From positions 1-24,425 of IMG/VR virus record IMGVR_UViG_3300025151_003787: DNA of 24,425 nt; one strand, given 5' to 3'. The position numbers were made by a program, and so were the translations under genes. Positions 16,626 to 24,383 of the stretch are shown here, piece by piece. Within the stretch, counting starts at the first letter, position 1; each line of letters starts with the position of its first letter. The notes beneath the pieces are model-generated. The model did no database searches. It was not told where the DNA came from and was given only the letters and a program-made list of their open reading frames with translations. Origin of the DNA: a virus.

Positions 16626-17941
16626 TGACTACCACAACAGTAAATACAATTTTACCAGAGTTTGCAGACTCCATAGGTGCTTATGTAGGCTCTTTTAGCA
16701 CAACTACTACTATTACTACTAATACATCTGTTATATCTACAGGACTTAAAGATATAGGTTTTACAGATGACGATGTATTAAATGATTTTTTTATAAGAAT
16801 TACAAGTGGTAATAATGATGATGTAATAAGACGTGTATCTGATTACACAGGTAGTTCAGGAACTATTACAATTACAGGAACTAATTTAACTGCAGATAGT
16901 GGTACAGGCACAACATTTGAAATTTACAGGTATGACCCTAATCAATTAATTAATTCACTTAATGCAGCATCACGAAGGTCTTTTCCTACACTACATAAAG
17001 TAGTACATGATAGAACATTAACTACTTCTTACCAACAATATAGATATACTAGACCTAGCAGCATTATGCCTAGATATGTTAGACAAGTATACATAGTTCC
17101 TAAGTTTGACGTAAAAACATATTCTGAAAATATAATAAATGATTTAAATTGTGATTTTGAAGAAAGCACATCTAGTGTTCCTGACGATTGGACAGACTCA
17201 GCTAATATTACTGACGCTATAGAACTAGATACTACAGACCCTAATAACAATATGGTTTACAGAGGTAATAGTTCAGCTAAACTAACTTGTGCTGCTTCTA
17301 GCACAGGAACTTATACTTTATCTGTAAACAGCCCTACTAATTATGAATCAGAGGAGTTAAACTTCTCTATATGGGTATATTCAAAAAACGCAGACCTTGT
17401 ATCGCCAATGATACAAATAGATTCAGATACGGCTGTTACAGGAACAGCCCATTCTGGAGGTGGCTGGGAAAGATTGACAGCATCTACGACAGCATCAAAC
17501 ATTGGAAGCACTATAAAAGTAGGTCTAAGTTTCGGGAGCAACGGCAGTATTTATACTGTGTATGCAGACGAAGCTATGCTGACTTCTGGTTCAACTGAAG
17601 TTCCATTAGGTAACGAAAGCATAATACATGATTGGAGAGAAGAAGGAGATTATATTAGATTTATAGGTACTCCTGTTAGTTTGTATCAAATGCACGTTGT
17701 TGGTGTGGCTCATTTAGAAACACTAAGTACTACTGGTACTACTACAATTACTTTAGAACCACATCAAAGAGATTTATATTATTCTTACGCAGCAGAAAGA
17801 TTCTTTGAGGCTGAATTAGACCAAACAAGTTTTGAAGACCAAACAGCAATACTAAGAACTATTCAGCACTACAGAAATAGACGAGAAGAAGGTGTTGGAG
17901 CTATGATAATGCCTTCATTAAAAAAAGGTGTAACTAGCTAA
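16625..17941 (+). CDS. neck/tail adaptor candidate with inserted jelly-roll domain
   Basis: A 438-aa protein with a GTG start, decided by GGAGGT at 16614-16619 five bases upstream and a TAGTG overlap. Residues about 1-105 form a Thr-rich beta domain ending FEIYRYDPNQL. A helix (QLINSLNAASRRSFPTL) then leads to a strand pair around residue 150. Residues about 170-322 are a separate domain: an opening DFE...DDW, a Y-RGNSSAK-L strand, WVYSK, a WERL strand and a closing YADEAMLTSG. This is the strand pattern of a CBM4/9-type jelly roll. The C-terminus is helical (YYSYAAERFFEAELDQ, ILRTIQHYRNRREEG). A helical protein interrupted by beta insertions, located between head and tail-nozzle genes, fits an adaptor of the T7 gp11 or P22 gp4 kind, but much enlarged. 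That assignment is inferred from layout. Confidence 0.6.
   Translation: MTTTTVNTILPEFADSIGAYVGSFSTTTTITTNTSVISTGLKDIGFTDDDVLNDFFIRITSGNNDDVIRRVSDYTGSSGTITITGTNLTADSGTGTTFEIYRYDPNQLINSLNAASRRSFPTLHKVVHDRTLTTSYQQYRYTRPSSIMPRYVRQVYIVPKFDVKTYSENIINDLNCDFEESTSSVPDDWTDSANITDAIELDTTDPNNNMVYRGNSSAKLTCAASSTGTYTLSVNSPTNYESEELNFSIWVYSKNADLVSPMIQIDSDTAVTGTAHSGGGWERLTASTTASNIGSTIKVGLSFGSNGSIYTVYADEAMLTSGSTEVPLGNESIIHDWREEGDYIRFIGTPVSLYQMHVVGVAHLETLSTTGTTTITLEPHQRDLYYSYAAERFFEAELDQTSFEDQTAILRTIQHYRNRREEGVGAMIMPSLKKGVTS
17134..17592 (+). other. CBM4/9-like jelly-roll domain in neck protein
   Basis: Encodes residues about 170-322 of the neck protein. It shares the strand order and landmark residues of the domain in the next gene: FE near the start, a W about ten residues on, a GN(S/Y)S-x-K strand, a WE strand and a closing Y-x-D(E/D). 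Bases 17401-17520 count 52 G+C of 120, above the roughly one third of the surroundings. It is bounded by adaptor-like helices, as expected for an insertion into a loop. Confidence 0.55.
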
Positions 17942-20403
17942 TGCCAAGTAACTATGATGTAAAACTAACTAAAACAGATGGTAGTTCTAATCAAGTATTA
18001 ATTACATTAGATAGAACTGCAGATAGTGGTGGTTACTCTGTTGAACATTTATCACCAGACCCACCTAGACAAGCTGTTGATGCAGCAAACTATCAACAAC
18101 AGTCTCCTGATTTAGGTTTAGTGTATGACCAAGATTCTTTTCATAGAGGGTTTGGGCAAACTATTATAGAACGATTTGATACTGCAGATACAGCAAACAG
18201 AGCTAGAACTCAATACTTTTATAGTGATGGCGTACTAGGAATGTTTAAAGGTGAAGCTACTATGGGTTATCAAGAAGATGATGTAGACCTTTTATTAAGA
18301 AATGGTAGATTTGAAAATGGTAGTGTATCAGAATGGACTGGTACTAATGTAACTATAGCTTCTGAAACCGGTACTGTAAGAAATGGTAATTATAGTTTAA
18401 AAGCTACAGTAGGTTCTAATAACGGAACAATTACTCAAGCGTATAGTGGTAGTGCAACACCCCTGAGAAGCCGAGAAATGACGTTTGTAGCGTTTGTAAG
18501 GCGTGAGAGTGGGTCAGGTACCATAACAGCTAAGATAGTTGATTCTGAGGGAACTACGACAGGCACGTCATCTACTTCAGCAGCAGCAAGTGATTGGGAA
18601 GTAATTTATGCAACAAGAACTATAGATTCTAGTGCAACAAGTGTTACCTTTACTTTAACAGCTAGTACAGCAAGTGATATATTTTATATAGATGATATAG
18701 GCGTAGTGCTTACTGGTGGAACTACCTTTACTACTCCATTAGAATTTAAAGATAAAATATATATAGCTTGTGGTAGAGCTTTATATGAATGGGATGATAG
18801 TAATGTATATTGGAAAGCTGTGTATGTTGATGCTGCGTACACTATAACTGATGTAGAGTCTTTTGATAATGCACTATATATAGGGTTTGGAACAAGTCAG
18901 GTCTATTACAGAAGCACAGATGCAGAAACATGGGCTGTACCTTCTACTAATTCAGGTAATGGTAGATATGCAGAATATTTTGCAAAAGGTAGAAACGCAA
19001 GTGGCGACCTTGCATTATTTAAAAGTAGAACAAATCAAATATCCGTATCAACAGACCCTAGCGATACAGCTAACTGGGGAACAGAAATACAATGTGGAGA
19101 CCCTGACCGAGATGTAACTAATTTGTTTTCATCTAATGATATTGTATATGTAGGTAGAGAAGATGGTTTATTTGCTTACGATAGAGCAACTAATAAGTTT
19201 AGAGATTTGCAGCCTGAAGCTAACTTTTTTCCTGACACAGATAACTTTGCAGTAGCAACTGGTAGGTCAGGTTCTATATTTGCTTCTGGTGGAGACCAAT
19301 CTTTTTGGCAAATACAATCAGGGTTTTTTGATGGAGCTTATCAGTGGAATGATTTATCCTATTTATTTAAAGCATCAGGTGTATCTGGTTTTGGTGGTAG
19401 AGTATCAGCTTTAGCACAAGACAGAAATAATTTATTTGTTGCACTAGCAGACGACCTAGAAGCTGAGACATCTTTTCCTTACGACTTTCCTTTTAGTTTT
19501 GCTGGTGCACAAAAATCTCAAACTATTAGATTGCTTAGTGTAAGGTCTCAACAAGAGAGTGCTGGTCAACAGCCTGAAACTATAGCACATACTATATCTA
19601 CATATAATGTAAGTTCTATATCAGCTATGGGTAAATTTAAAGGTGATGTAAGAACAAGTTTGTTTGTGTGTGGGAATAAATCAGAAGATAGTTTGTCAGC
19701 TATATCTAATGATACTTTACCTAGAGTTGTGAGAGTGCGTATGCCTATTAGAAACGAAAACCCTTCTGTAAACTCACTCACAGAACAAAGACTAACAGGT
19801 AATTTATTTACAGGTTATCTTAATTTTAACTTTCCAGATGTAAACAAATCTGCTGTTAAGTTAAGCATAACTGGGCAAAACTTAGATTCAAACAAGTATA
19901 TTACTGTATATTATAAAACTGATGATGCAAGTAATGATGACACAAGTGGTTGGACTGTATTTGGTAGTGATGGAAAATTTACATCGTCAGGTCAAACAAT
20001 AACATCTGCTTTGCAACTTAATTTTAAACGTATTAGATTTAAGATAAGTTTTACTAGCAATAGCAATGGTACTGGACCAAAACTAACTGGTTTTGTATTT
20101 CATTCTATGTGGAATCCAATAGAATATAGACGTTGGATAGTTAGTACTAAACTAACAGATAGACGTAGTTTATCTATGCGTAGAGTTAGAAACAATACTT
20201 TAAGACTAGCTGACTTAGGTAATTTAGAGACCTTGAGAAAAGAACCACTTATACTTTATACTGATATAGATGGCAGTAGTCATTATGTAAATATGCGTTA
20301 TGCAGATGAACTTATAAGAAGTAGAACGCAATCTACTAGAAATATTAAGCAAGAACAAACTAGAAGGTTGCTACTACAACTTACGGAGGTTAAAACTAGC
20401 TAA
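17941..20403 (+). CDS. tail nozzle-like beta-propeller protein with inserted jelly-roll domain
   Basis: An 820-aa protein starting on the upstream stop codon (TAATG). Residues 1-115 form an N-terminal beta domain. Residues about 116-260 are a CBM4/9-like jelly roll (GRFENGS...EW, GNYSLKATV, DWEVIYA, IFYIDDIGVV). Residues about 265-520 contain repeated blade-like units (KIYIACGRALYEWD, ALYIGFGTSQVYYRS, IVYVGREDGLFAYD, SIFASGGDQSFWQI, NLFVALADD), which read as a beta-propeller. A further sandwich (about 600-720) and a basic C-terminus (RRSLSMRRVRN, then ADELIRSRTQSTRNIKQEQ) end the protein. T7 gp12, the tail nozzle, is also a large propeller-containing protein located just after the adaptor gene, so a nozzle or tail-tube role is the best guess. 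Confidence 0.62.
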   Translation: MPSNYDVKLTKTDGSSNQVLITLDRTADSGGYSVEHLSPDPPRQAVDAANYQQQSPDLGLVYDQDSFHRGFGQTIIERFDTADTANRARTQYFYSDGVLGMFKGEATMGYQEDDVDLLLRNGRFENGSVSEWTGTNVTIASETGTVRNGNYSLKATVGSNNGTITQAYSGSATPLRSREMTFVAFVRRESGSGTITAKIVDSEGTTTGTSSTSAAASDWEVIYATRTIDSSATSVTFTLTASTASDIFYIDDIGVVLTGGTTFTTPLEFKDKIYIACGRALYEWDDSNVYWKAVYVDAAYTITDVESFDNALYIGFGTSQVYYRSTDAETWAVPSTNSGNGRYAEYFAKGRNASGDLALFKSRTNQISVSTDPSDTANWGTEIQCGDPDRDVTNLFSSNDIVYVGREDGLFAYDRATNKFRDLQPEANFFPDTDNFAVATGRSGSIFASGGDQSFWQIQSGFFDGAYQWNDLSYLFKASGVSGFGGRVSALAQDRNNLFVALADDLEAETSFPYDFPFSFAGAQKSQTIRLLSVRSQQESAGQQPETIAHTISTYNVSSISAMGKFKGDVRTSLFVCGNKSEDSLSAISNDTLPRVVRVRMPIRNENPSVNSLTEQRLTGNLFTGYLNFNFPDVNKSAVKLSITGQNLDSNKYITVYYKTDDASNDDTSGWTVFGSDGKFTSSGQTITSALQLNFKRIRFKISFTSNSNGTGPKLTGFVFHSMWNPIEYRRWIVSTKLTDRRSLSMRRVRNNTLRLADLGNLETLRKEPLILYTDIDGSSHYVNMRYADELIRSRTQSTRNIKQEQTRRLLLQLTEVKTS
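18289..18720 (+). other. CBM4/9-like jelly-roll domain in tail nozzle-like protein
   Basis: Encodes residues about 116-260. It aligns by eye with the domain in the upstream gene. Bases 18451-18570 count 59 G+C of 120, against 40 of 120 in the next 120 bases, and use codons such as CCC, CGA, GCG and ACG that are scarce elsewhere. The boundaries are set by the N-terminal beta domain and the first propeller blade. Confidence 0.55.
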
Positions 20404-22991
20404 TGGCAAAAGAATTTAAACATGATAGCGTAGGTACTCAGCTTACACAAAATGAATATGAGTCAACTACTGGGCACGTTATAGCCTCACAAGCAGTTGG
20501 AGATATAGTATATGCTAGTACAACTAGCCAATTAACAGGCTTAGCTATAGGAGAACAAAACCAGATACTTACTGTTAGTTCTGCTGGTATTCCTGAATGG
20601 GTAACAAGTATAACTTTAGGTGATGGTGATGCTGAAGATGTAGCTGTAATTATAGATGGTAATGCAGTAGATTTTCATATTGGTTTAGATGATAGTGCTG
20701 ACGATTTAGTTATAGGTACTGGTTCTACTTTAGGAACAGCAACAGCAATTAGCATAGATGGTGGTGGCACATTAGCTACTACTTTTTATGGAGATGTAAC
20801 ACTAGGGGGAACTACCCCTACTTTAACAATAGGAGATGCTGGAGCAGAAGATACTGCAATAGTATTTGATGGTAACGCCCAAGATTTTTACATAGGACTT
20901 GATGATTCTGCAGATGATTTAATAATAGGTTTAGGTAACACAGTAGGTACTACTCCTGCTATTTCAATAGACGAAAATAGAAATGTTACGTTTTCTGACG
21001 GAAGCATAGATATAGATATAGCATCACATGATACTTCTAACGGATTAAAATTAGGAGGTACTTTAGTTACTTCTACTGCAGCAGAATTAAATATACTTGA
21101 TGGAGTAACATCTACAGCTACAGAGCTTAATATTATGGATGGAGATACATCTGTAGGTACAAGCACAGTAGCAGACGGAGATGGAATCGTAACTAACGAT
21201 GGTGGCACTATGAAGCAAACTACTGTTCAAACATTTGCTACATACTTTGCTGATGAAATAACTGCTATGTCTAACCTAGTTACAACTGGAGCTTTAAACT
21301 CAGGCTCAATTACTTCTGGTTTTGGAAGCATTAACATAGGTAGCTCTACCCTAACTACATCAGGTACTACAGATTTAGGAGCTACTACAGTAGATAGTCT
21401 AAGCGTTTCTGATGCAAACATAACTAATGTAGGAGATATAGCATTAGACAGTATTAGTGCTGATGGTAATGATATTAATATTGCTATGACAGATAACAGG
21501 AGCACAGCTCTTACTATCAAAGAAAGCACAAACTCTTATTTAACATTTATTACTACTAACAGTAGTGAAAAAATACAAGTTCACCAAGCATTAGATATTG
21601 ATGCAGCTTCTGATTTTGGCAGTAACGCTATGACTAATGTAAACATAGACAGTGGAGCAATAGATGGAGTAACACTAGGCTCTAACTCAGCTATTACTAC
21701 TGCTACTATAGATAATGTAATTATAAATGGTACAACTATTGGTCATACTGACGACACAGATTTAATTACTTTAGCTGATGGTATAGCTACAGTAGCTGGA
21801 GAAGTTTCAATGACTACCCTAGATATAGGTGGCACTAATGTAACAGCAACAGCTGCAGAACTAAACTTATTAGATGGTGGAACATCAGTAGGTGGTTCAA
21901 TAACATTAGCAGATTCTGATGGTGTTGTAGTAAATGATGGTGGAACAATGAAAACTATTCCTGCATCAGATGTAAAGACTTATGTAGGAGCAGGTGATAT
22001 TACAGGCGTAACAGCAGGTGATGGTATTACTGGTGGTGGAACTTCAGGTGGAGTTGAAGTTTCAGTAGACTTAGGCACTAACTCTGGTTTAGAAATATCT
22101 AGTAACAAGTTACAAATTGCAAAAGGTATATCAGAACACGATACTGCACAATTTGGTGCAGGTGTTGATGACGGAGATTTTCTTAAAATTAGTAGCACTA
22201 GCGTAGTAGGTAGAAGTACATCAGAAGTATTATCTGACATAGGTGCACAGGCAAGTTTAACATTTGGAATATCAAATACTAACGCAGTTAAAATTGATGC
22301 TGCTGATGTAGGTGATGATGAGTATGCTAGATTTACAGCCAATGGTTTAGAAAGTAGAACTGCAGCAGAAGTAGCTGCAGACATAGGACCTAGCGTATCT
22401 GACTTGCATGGAGCAGGTGTTGATGGTTCAGCTAACCAACTTCTTACAGATGACGGAGATGGAACTGTTACATCTGAATCTAACCTTACGTTTGATGGTA
22501 GTACATTAACAGTAACAGGAGATTTAACTCCTTCAGGTACAATATCACTTGCAGATGCTAAGCAATTAAGACTTGGTGGTTCACGAATGGCTACAGCAGA
22601 ACCAGCAACTGATGATACTGGTTACGGAATAGTAGTTGGATTTGATAGTGCAGGTTCAGTAACTTTAGGAGATGCTGTGTGCATTAACTCAAGTGGTCAG
22701 GTAACACGAGCAAACGCAGCAAATGGCAGCACAACAGACCCAGCAATAGGAATAGCAACAAACACAGCAAGTAGTGCTGGTGATGATTGTTATGTATTAA
22801 TACATGGTATATGGAGAGATGACAATGAAACTATTGATGAAGGTAAACCAGTATATGTAGGAGAATCAGCAGGAGCAATAACAAAAACTAGACCAAGTGA
22901 TGCTGGAGATTTAATACAAGTATTAGGTATAGGTGTAGGAGATGGCACGTTTTTAGTAATGCCTAGCTTAGATGTAATAGAACACGCATAA
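20403..22991 (+). CDS. repetitive tail fibre protein
   Basis: An 862-aa Thr/Ser/Asp/Gly/Ala-rich protein with GGAGGT at 20385-20390 and a TAATG overlap with the previous gene. It is built of repeats typical of marine phage fibres: two DGNA-x-DF-x-IGLDDSADDL units (residues about 83-110 and 155-185), TAAELN-x-LDG modules (three ELN copies, near residues 225, 240 and 480), and a VTAGDGITGGG motif near 535. The central part is a long series of short strands, as in trimeric fibre shafts. Residues about 717-862 change style to a compact domain (GIVVGFDSAGSVTLGDAVCINSSGQV, ending GVGDGTFLVMPSLDVIEHA) that could be the tip or a maturation domain. Fibres bind the host surface. The receptor cannot be inferred. 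The N-terminal ~50 residues probably attach to the tail. Confidence 0.72.
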   Translation: MAKEFKHDSVGTQLTQNEYESTTGHVIASQAVGDIVYASTTSQLTGLAIGEQNQILTVSSAGIPEWVTSITLGDGDAEDVAVIIDGNAVDFHIGLDDSADDLVIGTGSTLGTATAISIDGGGTLATTFYGDVTLGGTTPTLTIGDAGAEDTAIVFDGNAQDFYIGLDDSADDLIIGLGNTVGTTPAISIDENRNVTFSDGSIDIDIASHDTSNGLKLGGTLVTSTAAELNILDGVTSTATELNIMDGDTSVGTSTVADGDGIVTNDGGTMKQTTVQTFATYFADEITAMSNLVTTGALNSGSITSGFGSINIGSSTLTTSGTTDLGATTVDSLSVSDANITNVGDIALDSISADGNDINIAMTDNRSTALTIKESTNSYLTFITTNSSEKIQVHQALDIDAASDFGSNAMTNVNIDSGAIDGVTLGSNSAITTATIDNVIINGTTIGHTDDTDLITLADGIATVAGEVSMTTLDIGGTNVTATAAELNLLDGGTSVGGSITLADSDGVVVNDGGTMKTIPASDVKTYVGAGDITGVTAGDGITGGGTSGGVEVSVDLGTNSGLEISSNKLQIAKGISEHDTAQFGAGVDDGDFLKISSTSVVGRSTSEVLSDIGAQASLTFGISNTNAVKIDAADVGDDEYARFTANGLESRTAAEVAADIGPSVSDLHGAGVDGSANQLLTDDGDGTVTSESNLTFDGSTLTVTGDLTPSGTISLADAKQLRLGGSRMATAEPATDDTGYGIVVGFDSAGSVTLGDAVCINSSGQVTRANAANGSTTDPAIGIATNTASSAGDDCYVLIHGIWRDDNETIDEGKPVYVGESAGAITKTRPSDAGDLIQVLGIGVGDGTFLVMPSLDVIEHA
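20650..20960 (+). repeat. two-copy DGNA-x-DF-x-IGLDDSADDL repeat
   Basis: Two copies of a ~60-residue unit in the tail fibre: DGNAVDFHIGLDDSADDLVIGTG... and DGNAQDFYIGLDDSADDLIIGLG..., each followed by a TAISID- or PAISID-type strand. They are nearly identical as protein, but their codons differ at many third positions (TTTAGATGATAGT against CTTGATGATTCT), so the duplication is old and kept by selection. Confidence 0.75.
21067..21985 (+). repeat. TAAELN-x-LDG...DG-x-V-x-NDGGTMK modules
   Basis: Two modules of the same design, about 770 bases apart. The first is 21067-21230 (TAAELNILDG, then TATELNIMDGDTSVG, ending NDGGTMKQTTV). The second is about 21841-21985 (TAAELNLLDGGTSVG, ending NDGGTMKTIPA). 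The ELN-x-LDG unit is widespread in marine phage fibres. Here the first module carries a tandem extra copy. Confidence 0.7.
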
Positions 22992-24382
22992 TGGCTAATC
23001 AAGTAAACAAATTAAATGCAATAGCAATAGGAAGCATAGCAAAAGTTAATGGCTTAACAGATGCTAACATTGAAAAAATAAATGGGTTAGAGTTTACTGG
23101 CACAATAGACATATCAGTAGTTACTGGTTACACACAAGTAGCAACTGCTGGTAGCTATAGTTGCAATATGACATACGATGAAGATAATAACTATGTATAT
23201 GTACAATATCCTAGAAATGGTGGTGGTGGAGCAGCAGTTGTAGGTGCATTTAATTCTACTGACCAAGATATAGATTTTGGTTCTGAACAAACTATAGAGT
23301 CATCTAACGCATTTTCTGGTAACTCTTGTGATTACGATAAGGTTAACGACAGAGTGTGGACTACTTGGATTGGTGGTAGTGGTAATGTTCTTTATGCAAG
23401 ATGTGGACAAATTAATTCTGATAAAAGCATTACTTGGGGTGATACATTAACTGTGCAAGATGGTTACAATTCACTAAATAGATATAATCAAGGTTTATTG
23501 CAACAAGGATTAGCAGTAGACCAAAACACAGGTAAATGTTTGATTGTTTGGAATAGTGCTGCAGATACAGTTGGCGACAATGCAAGTAACCATCACATGA
23601 CTGGAGTTATATTAACAATAGATGACCCAAGTGCATCAAGTAGTGATAGCGATTTCTGTGATATATCAGCAGGAAGCCAATCTAGAATTGCAACAAGTGA
23701 GAATGGTCAGTTTGGTATGATTAAATGTCATTACGACCCTGATAATCAAGAATGGGTAGCAATAGTAGATAATAGTGGTGGTACTGATGGCATATTTGCT
23801 TGTAGAGTTACTGATAATTCGGGAACACCAGCAGTAGCAAACATGACACAATTACTTAATAATTCTGGGCATACATTGCAAGGTTCAAATGGTCATAATG
23901 CAAGTAAAGGTGCAACTGGTGGTAGACATGGTGGTCATCATTTTATATATGATACGAGTTCTGACCACTTTATAGTTGGTAGTGCAACTGAAGATGGCAG
24001 CACTACACCAAAACTATTTGCATTTGAAAATACTGGTAGTGCTATAAATTGGGATGAAACTGGTATTGCAGTAAGTCATGGAGTTACTATAAGTCAAAGT
24101 GGTAAAGGTGGAACTATAGTATACAGTCATGCTAGAGGTAGATTTGCTACACATGGTCAAGATGGCGATGAAAAGTTAGAAATATTTAGTTATAATGGTT
24201 CAAGTTTTACAAGCCACAACTCTAGTAGTTTAATTACCATAAGCACAGATGATGACCCTTTTTACAGAGGTGGTGCATCAATGCAAGATATGTCAGCTTT
24301 TGCTAATGGTGCAGTAATGATTGTTGGTACTGATTACGATAGCCGACATCCTTACTACATTCTTTTGGAAATGGGTGGTTAG
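22991..24382 (+). CDS. beta-propeller structural protein, probably tail-associated
   Basis: A 463-aa protein starting on the fibre stop codon (TAATG). Its N-terminus (NKLNAIAIGSIAKVNGLTD, then IEKINGLEF) matches a short lead sequence I associate with marine phage tail proteins. The body contains repeated blade-like strands with a Y/V-D start and a hydrophobic second strand: YDEDNNYVYV (near residue 61), YDKVNDRVWTTW (114), VDQNTGKCLIVW (176), YDPDNQEWVAI (247), YDTSSDHFIVG (320) and YSHARGRFATHG (378). The spacing of 53-73 residues suggests six or seven propeller blades. A His/Gly-rich loop (GGRHGGHHF) precedes the fifth. No hydrolase motif is visible. It may be a receptor-binding or fibre-tip protein. 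Confidence 0.62.
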   Translation: MANQVNKLNAIAIGSIAKVNGLTDANIEKINGLEFTGTIDISVVTGYTQVATAGSYSCNMTYDEDNNYVYVQYPRNGGGGAAVVGAFNSTDQDIDFGSEQTIESSNAFSGNSCDYDKVNDRVWTTWIGGSGNVLYARCGQINSDKSITWGDTLTVQDGYNSLNRYNQGLLQQGLAVDQNTGKCLIVWNSAADTVGDNASNHHMTGVILTIDDPSASSSDSDFCDISAGSQSRIATSENGQFGMIKCHYDPDNQEWVAIVDNSGGTDGIFACRVTDNSGTPAVANMTQLLNNSGHTLQGSNGHNASKGATGGRHGGHHFIYDTSSDHFIVGSATEDGSTTPKLFAFENTGSAINWDETGIAVSHGVTISQSGKGGTIVYSHARGRFATHGQDGDEKLEIFSYNGSSFTSHNSSSLITISTDDDPFYRGGASMQDMSAFANGAVMIVGTDYDSRHPYYILLEMGG

Positions 24383-24383
24383 T

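Noticed and set aside
20888-22384. Minus-strand ORFs of 100-134 codons opposite the tail fibre gene
   Set aside because: The repetitive Thr/Ala/Asp codons of the fibre leave the opposite strand free of stops. The products are low-complexity Ser/Pro/Val and have no start signals.
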